From Gymnogyps californianus (lineage: Eukaryota; Chordata; Aves; Accipitriformes; Cathartidae): a DNA stretch of 64,000 bases. The translations under genes were made by a program, and so were the position numbers. Shown here piece after piece: positions 13,401-24,100 of this stretch; the first letter of the stretch is position 1, and each line of letters opens with the position of its first letter. The notes beneath the pieces are model-generated. The model was not told where the DNA came from and did no database searches. It was given only the letters and a program-made list of their open reading frames with translations. The DNA lies in the NCBI RefSeq assembly GCF_018139145.2, contig NC_059483.1, positions 5,209,001 to 5,273,000 of the forward strand, in the 5' to 3' direction.

Positions 13401-15624
13401 CACAAAGTACAGGGGAGGGAGAAAAAGACAAACATGAGAAAAGTGGGAGAGAAAGTAAGAGAAAAAAAAACTCATGGAGGACCTGAAGGCCAAGACAGAT
13501 CAGAAAGATGGATGAGATCCTTCTGTGTATGTGTGCTCCATGTTTCTGCCTTGGATGACCAATGTTCAGAGCATCAGGGAAGGCTGCTGATCACCCATTA
13601 GCCGTGATGAATGCCCCAACCAGTGGGATGTACAGAAACGTGGTCCCTCCTGTACTATTGCCTCTACTTCCCTCCCTGCAGATCACACCCCCACACCCTG
13701 CCGCACACTGGAGACCTACCATAAATAACCCAAATTAACAGGAGAAAAGCTACAGGATTCACGTGCCTCATGAAGACAGCAGGACAGAATAAAGGTGCAG
13801 GACAAGGGATTTTAGGGGTGAAATTCCCAGTTGATTCTGGGAATTTGCAACACCCAGGATGTAAAAACCAAACAACTGACTGTTGTTTGTGGGTATTGGC
13901 TCCGAGGATAATTCTTTCCTGACCTAGTATGCTAATAAGAGCAGGAGCACAACCCACCCTGTATCCTCTTGCTGGCCGCCACCACATTCCAGCGAAGGAC
14001 TGGAAAAGTGAAGCAACAAAATCAAAACAGAAATTAAACTGTGTGTCAAGGAGAAAAAAATTTCTGCCTGCTTGCTGCAGGCAATCCGAGGAAGCCATGC
14101 AGCACGAGTACAGTACAGTAAATAAAAACTGAACAAGTGACCTCTTCTTGGTCCCCTTGGAGATAGTGGGAAGCCAGGTATTAGCAGCATTCATAGTGCT
14201 ACCACCGGTTTCCATGATGAGGGGCACAGAGGAGACTTGTGTGGTGCCTGGGGAGGTGTGGGAGGCAGGGGCATGTATGCAGGCAGCACAACCTGGGGCG
14301 TGCAGGCACCAGGGTGGGCTGCAGGCAGGGACCCGCTGAGGATACAGGCAGAACTGGCAGGGACCAGAGGGACCCGTGAGGGCCGCGGCAGGGAGGAAAG
14401 GTGGGCTGTTCTGTTTATTAAATACAGGCTTACAAAACCTGCTTGGCATTGGTCTAGCAGCTCCCATTGAGGCACATGATAAATCACCCGTCTGCGTTGT
14501 AGCAGAGCTACAACGATGCCCTCCTGAATAAATCACCTGCAGTTCTTGCATTTGGTAGACTTCTGTGGCTATGGAAGCATTTCCATCTCCTTCCCCCGTG
14601 GCCCAGCAAATCCCATCTCAATGAAAAACTACCTCACCCTGTAGGTTCAAGCGTGCAGGGAGAGAGCATGGCTCCACCAGCCAGTCCCCTACCCGCAGCT
14701 TGCATCTACTAACCCATTTTGGCATGCAAAGGAAAGATATTTCCTACCAAAAGCAATCACTAGGAAGAAAAAAGGTTGAAAGAATGTTTCCCTGAAGTCC
14801 AGCTAACTCCCCAAACCAATACTGCATCTTCTTGGCAAAAATTCTACATTTTTTTCAAGACATATCTGAAAATTACAGAAAGGCATTGAGTCCCTGCCCA
14901 TCACATAAATCCGCAGTTCCCGCTGAATGATTCAGAACTGTGCTGCCCTGGACTTTGCAAACGCAGTCACACGGATGTGTAGAAGTCTAAATAAAATCTG
15001 TGTACAAGTCAAAGGAGTAATTTTTCAAGAGCAACTAGAAATTGTTAGTTTTGTTTGTATGTTTGCAGCTTTTTCTTGTTCTACCGCTGCCACTGTTTCA
15101 TGAGTAGACTTTTCCACGTCAATCCCTCCGAGCTGACGGGAGAACGTGTACTTCGCAATCAAAATGATTCATGCGGTTACATGATCCAGTGCAGAGTAAG
15201 GGAGTAAGAATCCCTAATCTAGAACATTAGCACTTATCTGTTAAATGTTCTTTTTTAACATACTGCAGAACCATCATCTTATTCCTTACATAAGGTTCTT
15301 CATGGACTGCTATGACAACGGCAGCACTGAAAAGCAGCGTAATGAGACACAAGGAGCACTAGGAACATACCGCTAGAACAGCAGCTCATTACAACTGTTC
15401 TTATCTGACCTCAGAAATAAAAACACTTCGAGATGCTTTTTTGTTGCTGAAGATTTTTGCAAATCTGTTTCATTTTTATTCGTGTATTCACAAGGCTGTT
15501 TCTGTTTATACACTGATAGTTGACTTGGTCTGCAAGAATATACAACTAAGAATAGAGTCGTGGGGCTAATCATATGGGGTGAGAATATTCCTGAAATCGT
15601 GGCAGAAACTTTACAAAGTTTGTT
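10452..15624. other. Intergenic DNA
   Basis: No supported gene. A purine-rich stretch lies at about 13385-13490 and a C-rich low-complexity stretch at 12907-12933. On the minus strand 13664-14551 is open for 295 codons, unusually long for DNA of this base composition, but the translation has no recognisable domain. A 105-codon frame at 10842-11159 (+) is also unrecognised. Confidence 0.45.
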
Positions 15625-15930
15625 GATCTCTTGGAAAGGGCTTGGAGATGAGCTACCAGAATATTTTGATGGTGACAAAAACACTGCTTCGTAGCGAGAG
15701 AGTAATAGGGCTCGATGTTAACAAATGGGTGTCGTGGAATTTGTTCCCAGCATATAATTACATCCAGAAGGTGAAAATTCCTGATGTTAGAGGGCATAAT
15801 ATCATCCGCTGGTCCAAAGCAGTGAAATTCAAACAGGAAACAAGGTTTTAAGGGTTGGAGCAGTTTGCCGAGGGAAGTGGTGAATTCTTCGTTGTTTTAA
15901 GTCAACGCTCGATTTCTCTTGAGATATGTA
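15625..15930 (+). mobile_element. Ancient, highly diverged CR1-like LINE remnant (3' region)
   Basis: The stretch can be aligned by memory, piece by piece, with the 3' part of old amniote CR1-type LINEs. The recognisable blocks in order are: GAGATGAGCTACCAGAAT near 15648, a GAGAGAGTAATAGGGCTCGAT block near 15697, AAATTCCTGATGTTAGAGGGC near 15774, GTGAAATTCAAACAGGAAAC near 15822, and GTTGGAGCAGTTTGCCGAGG followed by GAAGTGGTGAATTCTT near 15855. Divergence is heavy and no coding capacity remains. The exact subfamily and ends need a repeat-library search. Confidence 0.6.
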
Positions 15931-17172
15931 CTGGTTTAAAACACAACTTATCTCTCTATATTTAGGATTCGCTAACGAAATTTATGGCTTGATTTAGTAG
16001 GAATTCAGACTACAGTGCCTCTTCTAATCCTAAAATCTGCGCATCTCTCAAGACTTTTTTTTAATTAATTAGTTTATTTGATGTCAGAAGAGGCCAGACG
16101 TGAGCCTGGGGTGCGGTAATCATGAAGAAAGACCGTTGTGGCTCACTCTGAACTGTGGATGGCAAGGTGTCCCCTTCACGGTAAGCGGTTCCTTGTTTCT
16201 TGTACAACTGGCTGCTGCGTGGCTGCGGGTGGACGTGCTGCCGCTGCTCTCCACGCTGCCGCCTCGCCTGCATCCCGTGCCGGGGCAGATATGTGCTGAT
16301 CTCTCAGACTTGCCTACAAGTTCACGCAAGCAGCAGCCTCGTGGACATCTCCGAAGGCAACTACAAGTGTGAGACTTGCGTATAGCAGTCAAAATTACCT
16401 TTCGTTTTCTGTACATTACACAATTACGCAAACTGCTGTCTATATGATCTAGAATCATACTGGTGGGTGCCCAGACTTGCTAAGCAGTTTACACTTCAGA
16501 TCCCAGCTGGGCTTTACAGTCTCAGTGAGAGTTGCAGGTATGAAGCCTCCGTTTCTCAGCCAGCCCGCTGCTGGTAACTTCTGAAGACACTGGCCAACTT
16601 CAGCCACATCAGAGAGAGAGGTAGAAAACTTAGAAGTAATTTACAAAAATCTTTGCAACTTAAAAAAAGTAAATGGTAGTTGGGTAAATGCTGAGGACCC
16701 AAATTAATGCCAATACAAGCAGAAAGGGCCTCTTCTGCCTTCTGTACAATCCCCAAGACAGAGGACAAAAGATCGAGAAGGGTCTTGGGCTGGTCACCTG
16801 TGAAGGGGATGATTTGGGCCGGCCTCTGCTTCACTGAACGTTAATTATTGACATAAAGCAGAAATGTTGGGTGAGAGAAGGATGGCATCCCAACCCGGGT
16901 TACAGCTTAGAAATTCGGATATTCTTGCAGGAACTGTGTGTTCAGGTTATTACAGGCACTAAAGACAACTGACTTGAGGTCTTCCATTCCTTGAGTGAAC
17001 TTCCATACCTAGACTATAAATCTATATAAACATCCGATATAGATAAGTATATTCTTCCTGTACGAGAGTCAGCAAACTTTTACCACTTTGCTGAATTCAG
17101 ACCATTGTCGGATACGTAGTGTGAAAGATTAGACAAATCAGATACTGTCATTATTAAGAGAGTTTTTAGGAC

Positions 17173-17241
17173 AAAAAGATAATTCTCCTGTCTTGCATTA
17201 CATGCTTTTTCTCATTTCTTTTATGAGAAAATTATCTTTTT
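17173..17241. repeat. Imperfect inverted repeat (hairpin-forming)
   Basis: The left arm AAAAAGATAATTCTC (17173-17187) pairs with the right arm GAGAAAATTATCTTTTT (17225-17241). The right arm has two extra bases, and the loop is 37 nt. The stem does not extend beyond the arms, so it is too short for a typical microRNA precursor. It may be a remnant of a small inverted-repeat element or chance in AT-rich DNA. Confidence 0.5.
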
Positions 17242-19215
17242 AGATAGCTGATGTATTCACATCCTTAGTCTTCAAAAATCTGTAAACTCTGTAGTGTGTT
17301 ATCACTTGAATAGGCCAAATACTTATTTGAATGCCTACTCATAGACAGCTAGCTTTCAGTAAAATTGAAGCTTTGAGAAGAACCAGAGCGAGCTACCAAC
17401 CGCACTGAAAGCTAAAAATAGGTATTTCACTCCAGGTTCTTAAAGCAACTGAGGACTTTTGGATGATCATTAACATAGTGTGTCAAATCTCAAGTATTGT
17501 GATTAATTTGGAGTGATATTTCCTAATTCTGATATTAGAGTTTTTATGGTAGAAGAAGATGTTTGGTGGATTTGTGAAGGCAATCTGAAAATGGGACTTC
17601 TTGGGTTCCCTCTTGGGGAGAAGCCTAACCCTACGCAAGCATAGCCAAAGCTGTAGCTCCACTGAAGCCTTGCCTACAGGGTGACGACACTGGATCCTAC
17701 TGCTGGGTGCTTTCATATGGAAGGAAAAAGTTCTTCTGCGGTAGATTCATTTACACTGGGATAGCATCACAGATGTCCGTTGGACAAGTATCTGCGTGGA
17801 GGAATGGGGAAGGTATCTGTGTTAATTGTGATAACGTAAGAGAGAGGCTGGAAGGCTGCTTCTGCACTAGGCTGGGTTATACACCGTGCTGTCCCTCCTG
17901 TCCCCAGGTGCACTCCAGGGTGGTTTTGGTATTGTACCCGCAAAGATAGAAAGAAATACTAAGAGAAATGTTACCTGTTTCAGAATGAATTGGTTCAGTA
18001 AAAACCCAACAATGCAAACAACCCTTTTAAACTATGAAAACTAACATGAGGCTATCCTTCAAAGTGGATCAAAAGAAATAAAAGACCTTCTGAAATTCTC
18101 GTGCATTTGTGAGATGGGCAATATGAAGATTTACATTTAAGACACTTTGTGGATTTTTACTACTTTTGTAGTTGAACAATTATCTAGGAGGTAATGACAC
18201 TGATATTCAGAGATTCACCTCCTCAACTTTCACTTTAAGAAGAGCAATCATTTAATTGGATTTAATTAATGTTTCATTACAATTTTGTAATCACCTAAAG
18301 GCCATATAGATGTGTAAGATCTCTTCTAATAGCAAACCAGTTTTAGCAGAAGTTAGCAGTAAGAATATTGGCGTTAGGGTGGATGCTAGTAAGCCTATAG
18401 CATACCCGTCTTAATGTGTAATACTGCCCTTCCAGCCTGATGACTGGCAACCTTTCATAAATGATACCTTTTATGTAAAATGGCTTTTACAAGAAATGAC
18501 TAAGTCTACATAAAACTGCACAAAATTCTTCCCTTCCCCCTTTTTATTTCCCCTCAGTTCTGTAGTGTTTTTGAAGGATCAGGAGGCTTAGAGCTGAAAA
18601 TGATAATTTGTTTCTTAAAGTTCTCGGCACCTGGGGATTGTGAAAATAATCATTCCTGTTTTACATTCATTTTTAGTTTCTAGGATACAAATAAAATTTA
18701 GAACAAGCTAATCCCTTCACCTGGTTTAAACTAGTGATGGTTCAGGCCAGCCACACAGGTTTACAACAGCTAAGGATCCGTCCCAGTTATTTTTAATACC
18801 TTCACGTCAAAATTGGCTTATCCCAATTTGCTTTTAAAGCATCTTTGGAGTAAGGCTTTATTTACTCAGCCCGTATTTGTCTTGAGTGCACTTTTACGAA
18901 ATAGCCATAAGCACCCAAAAAGGCCACGTTTGTAATGAAAACACCTCCAGACAGACTGACCCCCCGAGGCGATGCCGCTAACGAATCGATTCGACAGATC
19001 CTGACCGGGACTGAACCAAGCGGGAGCACGATGAGACACTCGGTGCGTTATACGCTCCCCTTCAGCTGCGCTTAAACTCGCCTCAGCCGAAGAATGAGAC
19101 TGTTTGAGGACTCAGGGAAATGTGGGCTCTGCAAAGGCTCAGCCTTCCTGTTTGGAAAAAGAGAATTTGAAAAATCTGAGAAAACGGGGACCTACGTGTG
19201 AGAACGGGACACACC

Positions 19216-19389
19216 AGGGAGGGAGGGGGCAGCACAGAGGGACGGGAGAGATGGAAGCGGGGAAGGAAAAGGGACAAAAAGGGAGTTAGGAGGGAGAGGA
19301 AAGGTAAAAAGAAAGAAGTATAAAGAGCTGGAAAAGTAAGGAAAAGAAAATAGAGAAGAAAAACAGTGAGAGAGAGGCAGGGAAGGAAA
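19216..19389 (+). repeat. Polypurine (GA-rich) tract
   Basis: About 175 bases on the plus strand consist almost entirely of A and G, with runs such as GGGAGGGAGGGGG and GAAAGAAGTATAAAG. It is low-complexity DNA about 1.65-1.8 kb upstream of the PROK2 start codon. Such tracts can form triplex or G-quadruplex structures, but no function is shown here. Confidence 0.7.
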
Positions 19390-20222
19390 CTCTGCACGTG
19401 TTTTACTGACTGTCACTGGACTCCGATATCCTGCCGCCAGAGGGGACGGAGGTACCCAAAGGTAGCACCGTTAGTCGTTAAACCTTGGCTTGTGTTAAAT
19501 GTAAGCGGTGTGCATCTAGAAAGAGGAGCTCACCGAGACAATCAGACCATGGACTGGTGTTAGGGCTGGAAGGAGCTAGTGGTGCTCTGCCTCCAAAATG
19601 GGGTCCCTGCTCCCCCTTGCCCCTCCTTCCCACCATCTTCCCCCAGGATCTCCGGGTGGGAGCCAGCCCTGCTGAAGGAGAGAGCCGTTTTCCTCCTTAT
19701 GTCCCTGGGTGCTGCAGGAGCCGGGAGGGCTCAGGCAGGGGCAGGGGCTGCCCGTGGCGGTGGCAGAGAAGCACAGGCAGGAGGGGGAGCTGGAGAACAT
19801 GAATTCAAAGGGGTTTTGGGCTCCAGAGCACCCTGATGCTCAGACAGGTCCACAAAGGAGTAAGGTGAAGAAGTACACACGAGCATTACTTTTTTATTTA
19901 GTGCTGGCACTTCTTGGGCTAAGTGCCGTAAGCAGGAACTGAGGTGATTCAATTCTTACAGGGCCTGTGGGGTAAATTTGCTTTGATGCTCCTCTGCCCC
20001 AGACAAGGTGAGGTGCAGCCTGCATGTCCCCCCACCACGGCCATGCCCACAGCACTGCTGGGGCCCAGCGGAGGCCGGGTCAGGGGCTGCAGGTGGTTCC
20101 TGTCCATAGAGAGGAGCGGGGGGAACATGGGGCTGGGGCTGGCAGGGAGCTTGAGGAGCACAAGCAGAGGGGACATGGCACTGGAGCCGAGACAGGCCTC
20201 CAGGCTGGCTCCTGTGGCCTCC

Positions 20223-20800
20223 GACCCGCTGCGGGATGTGCTCTAACCTGCTGTGGGATCCCCCCCCCACCTGCTGCAGGATCCCTCTGGACCTGGTGTG
20301 TGCTGCTGCAGGATGTCCCCCAGCCAGCCCTGGGATCACCCCCTAGACCCGCTGCGGGATGTCCCCCAGACCTGCTGAGAGGTGTCCCCAACATGGTGTG
20401 GGATGTCCCCCACACCTGCTACGGGATGTCCCCCAGCCAGCCCTGGATCACCCCCTAGACCTACTGTGGGATGTCCCCCAGACCTGCTGAGAGGTGTCCC
20501 CAACATGGTGTGGGATGTCCCCCACACCTGCTGAGAGGTATCCCCAACATGGTGTGGGATGTCCCCCCACACCTGCTGCGGGATGTCCCCCAGCCAGCCC
20601 TGGGATGTCCCCCAGACCTGCTGAGGGATGTCCCCAACAAGCTGTGGGGTTTCCCCCCCAGACCTGCTGCGGGATGCCCCCTACATTCGCGGGACACCCC
20701 CTGACCAGCCCTGGGACGTCCCCTGGACCGCCGTGGGCTGTCCCCCGGACCTGCGGCGGGCTGCCCCCCACCGCCGTGGGTTGCCCCCCCAGCCATCCGC
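20223..20800 (+). repeat. GC-rich minisatellite upstream of PROK2 (about 23-bp units in a 113-bp higher-order repeat)
   Basis: The basic unit is about 21-24 bp and resembles GGGATGTCCCCCAGACCTGC followed by TGA. Variants include GAGGTGTCCCCAACATGGTGT and GGGATGTCCCCCAGCCAGCC. A larger period is visible: the CAGCCAGCCCTGG segment at 20321 recurs at 20434, an offset of 113 bp (about five units), with the units between in the same order. It appears again at 20591. Units become more degenerate and richer in C and G toward the PROK2 CpG island. The array produces long spurious open frames on both strands. Confidence 0.85.
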
Positions 20801-20906
20801 CGGCTGCTACCCCGCCGCTGCCGCGGAGGCTCGTCCCGCGGCCGCGCACCTGGGCGCGGTGGGGTGCGCGCGGCGGTCCGCGGCCGCGGCGCTGCCAGGG
20901 CGGGGG

Positions 20907-20913
20907 TGACTCA
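20907..20913 (+). promoter_or_regulatory. AP-1-like site TGACTCA
   Basis: An exact TGACTCA heptamer lies 27 bp upstream of the TATA-like element of PROK2. The position is typical of a proximal promoter element. Assignment rests only on this short match. Confidence 0.35.
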
Positions 20914-20939
20914 CGCTGCCGCCAACGGCAGCCCCCGGC

Positions 20940-20947
20940 TTTATAAC
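20940..20947 (+). promoter_or_regulatory. PROK2: TATA-like element of PROK2
   Basis: TTTATAAC stands out in otherwise GC-rich sequence, about 90 bp upstream of the PROK2 start codon. The spacing fits a short 5' untranslated leader of roughly 60 nt. Confidence 0.4.
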
Positions 20948-21032
20948 GGCTGGGGCGGCCGCCGCGCCCGGCTCCGCTGCGCCGCGTCTGCGCCCGCGGG
21001 GAGCGCAGGGGCCGCGGCCGCGGGACGGCACC

Positions 21033-21125
21033 ATGCGGAGCTTGCGCGGCGCTCCGCCGCCGGTGCTGCTGCTGCTGCTGCTGGCGCTGCTGCTGGCCGC
21101 GGGGCACGGCGCCGTCATCACCGGG
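21033..21125 (+). CDS. PROK2: PROK2 exon 1: signal peptide plus AVITG
   Basis: The ATG at 21033 has C at -3 and C at +4, a modest context, but it is the only start preceding the signal peptide. The 31 codons run [10 protein letters not shown], then a leucine core, then a cleavage region AAGHG before AVITG. The donor is GGG followed by GTGAGC at 21126 (phase 0). The N-terminal AVITGA motif, completed by exon 2, is essential for receptor activation in this family. Confidence 0.95.
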
Positions 21126-24100
21126 GTGAGCGCCGCCGTACGGCACCGCGAGGGCCGGCCGGGACCGACGGCACCGACGGGAGCCGACGCGCCGGCACCG
21201 GCAGCCGCAGGCGGGCTGGAGCCGGGCGGGGGTTCGGCGGGGGCTGCGGGAGCGGCGGGGGGCTGAGGGGGGGGGGGGGGCTCCGCCGAGGGAGCGGGGA
21301 CAGGACTTGGGGGTCTATCTGCGGTGAGGGTAGCGGGACGTGGGGGGCCGCCCGGGAGAAGCGATGCCCGGGTATACGGGAGCTCTCTCTGCCGTGAAGG
21401 ATGCCCGGAGCTGGCGGGCTCTCTGGGGTGGGCAATGCCGGGACTCGGGGGTCTGTCCGGGATAAGTGATGCCGGGACAGAGGGGTCTCGCGTAGGGTGA
21501 GGGATGCCCGGAGCTGGGGGTCTCTCTGGGATAAGTGATAACCGGGACGGGGAAAGGAGGGCTGTGCCAGGGGATGAGAGATGCCAGGGCTTGGGGTCTG
21601 TCTGGGATAAGGGATGCCCGGAGCTGGGGGTCTCTCTGGGGTGAGGGATGCCCGGAGCTGGGGGTCTCTCTGGACTAAGTGATACCAGAGCTTGGGGGTC
21701 TCTCTAGGGTGAGTGATGCCAGGACATGGAGGGGTCTCTCTGCGGTGGGTGATACCAGGACTTGCGGGTCTCTGGGGTGACGGATGCCACGGTGTGGGGT
21801 CTGTCCCTTTGGGGTGAGGGATGCCTGGACTCGGCGGGGGGGTGTCTCCAGGCTGGTCCATGAGTGTGCAGAGACTCCAGCTGCTTCTCCAGGGCTGGAG
21901 GCTGTCCCCCCCGTGTCCCTCCCATGCAGCCCCCAGCTGCCCCCAGCCCCGGGCTGCCCCCAAACCTGCCCCGGGGGACCCCAGCTCGGGGTACCGCACT
22001 GCCTGCTTGTGCACCCTGAGTTCCTCCAGTCCTACCGCGTACAGGGCAGGCACCGGTATTGCAATCATCGCAAAACGCTGCTTTTTTTTTTTGAGTATGA
22101 CTGTGCTGCTTTTTTCCCTCAATAGCCACCCATTGCAAATGAGTCCTCTGTTGTTGTTGTTGTTTTTAGGCTTGAGATTTATTTTGGTTGTGAAAATGTT
22201 TTTTTTCCAAAGACGTTATTTAACCCAAAGCATTGCATCACTTTTAAGTGAAATGATTTTTTTTAGTGTTTGCTTTGGATTAATAACCCAGCGCTTGCAT
22301 TCCTTCGAGAGCTTACATGTCTTTTGTAACCATCAGAAGTTGTACTCGCAGCAGCGGATTACTCCGTGGCTGTCCAGGCTCCCTGTCCGGACTTCACTGA
22401 AGTCCATGAAACAGCTTGTAGGCATTTCTCTGGATGTCAGATCAGTTCCCTGGACTGATTAATTTTCAGAGCAGAGAGTGTGAAGGAAATTTTTAATATT
22501 TGAGAATTTCAAGTTCCTTTTAAGTAGAAATATTTCCAGCAATGGAGGACCAGTTTATATAAGTCTGTTATTAGAGTTGTGGCTACACCTTTAAAGCATA
22601 ATTAATCCATTAAATAAAGTAATTGTAAAGCACTGAATAATAGATCAAGGGCAAAGCAGATTCAAAAGTAAAAATAGATTAGAACTAGAAAATGTTACTT
22701 TATTAGCTATTGCAGTGCATTTCTGCTTAAACCACTTTGATGCATTTTTGGCTTCTGATGAATGGGCAAATATCAGACGAGAGCTGACGTAGGTGTTCCT
22801 GTCCCCATCCTCTGAGCCTGAAAGGTGCTTTTCCTTTGCAATTTAAGGACTTGATTCAAACCTTCCTCACTTCAGTGGCGGTTCGTGTGCTGGCTTCAGT
22901 TGCCTTTGGAGCTGGCATTTCACCTGGGACTTTTTCCTTGAGCTGAATTTTCCACAAAACTGTGTTTAAATGGGGTGCTGAAGAGGAATGTCCTTCATGT
23001 TGTGTCCTGTGAAGATTAGGAGTAGCAGTATGAATTACACATTGCAGATAAGGTGTGGGCAGGAGCATTTGGGTTGAATATTTTCAAAACTTGTCATACA
23101 TTTTTGGAAAGGGAGCCTTAAAAGGTCTGCCAGATGTATATATGTGTGTGCGAATTTTAAAAAGAAATTGTTCAGCACAGTGTTTTAGATACCCTTGCTT
23201 GCTAGGACATACTCAGACGTGTTTTGCAGCTGAGTGATACTTCACTCCAGGACCAGTCCCACAGAGATGGATGGGGTTTGAGATATACAACGGAGAAAAA
23301 AAGGGAGTCAGGAGCTGACCGGTGAGGAGTAGTAGAGCCTGTGACTCCAGCTGAGCAGTGGATGCCAGCGTGCCAGGGGCAGCCAGAATCACCGGACCTG
23401 CAGATTTTTTGTGACTAGGGCAAAATTAGACCATTAGAGTGTGGTTTTTTTGTTTTTTGTTTTTTTTTTTTGAGAGGTTAGAAAGTAAACAACATCTACC
23501 TGGCAGGCTGTAGTGGTAGTTCTATGGCCATATTAGTCTTGCAAGCAAATACTCTGTGTGTTTGGGCTCACCTGTAGCATAGGTCTGTCTGCTTTGTTAA
23601 ATGTGTGTTTAGGAGGAGCGCTAGCCGTTTGGGTTACACACACTATTTAATGGCTTGACCCTAATGCAACAGCTTTTTCCTAAATTACTGGCTGATCTGT
23701 AAATACATATTTTGATCTGGCTTCTGCTGGTTGAACTAGTGTAATATTTACCCAGCAGAGTACAGTCTAATGGCATTTATCATGTAAATCCCAAGGTAAG
23801 AGCTGTAAGCTTTTTTCTTCAAGCAAATGTTTGCTCTGATACGCAGTCTTCCCCAGAGCCGTTATCATCTTTTATGTACATTTTTACAAGTTGCCTGTTT
23901 ATGTGCTGCTGACCAGTGCCTTTGGTCTATCCCTGCTGCTGTCAGACATTAGGAGAGTAGTGAGTTAATTAAGCTTACCTTTGGGGTGTAATCAGAACCT
24001 TTAACTAATGGCATTTCTCATCGGAGAAAGGAGAGTGGGTTTTGCATTAAATTCATATAATAAAAAGTCTGATAAGCTTTTGGTTAAAAAATAGGCAAAA

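Larger units (their letters stand above)
15931..20222. other. Intergenic DNA 5' of PROK2
   Basis: No gene could be supported. The region includes an imperfect hairpin (17173-17241), a cysteine-dense frame without an ATG (16200-16385, +), AT-rich DNA from 18.0 to 18.9 kb, and a purine-rich tract at about 19.2-19.4 kb directly followed by a CACGTG E-box at 19395-19400. The last 2 kb could contain distal PROK2 regulatory sequence, but this is inference from position only. Confidence 0.45.
20680..21420 (+). promoter_or_regulatory. PROK2: CpG island and presumed promoter of PROK2
   Basis: Sequence from the end of the upstream minisatellite through exon 1 into intron 1 is very rich in CG dinucleotides. 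It surrounds the start codon at 21033. A TATA-like TTTATAAC lies at 20940-20947, about 90 bp before the start codon, so transcription probably begins near 20970. An AP-1-type TGACTCA sits at 20907-20913 and a CACCTG E-box near 20848. A canonical CACGTG lies much further upstream, at 19395. Mammalian PROK2 is known to be clock-regulated through E-boxes, but whether these sites work that way is untested. Confidence 0.6.

Noticed and set aside
20448..21146. 232-codon minus-strand frame and 150-codon plus-strand frame upstream of PROK2
   Set aside because: Both arise from the 23-bp GC-rich tandem array, which lacks stops in several frames. They are repetitive and Pro/Gly-rich.
21118..22122. 334-codon open frame on the minus strand across PROK2 exon 1 and intron 1
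   Set aside because: It is the translation of the 34-bp minisatellite and CpG island. The peptide is a degenerate repeat of HPRETP/PGI-type units, and it is antisense to a certain exon.
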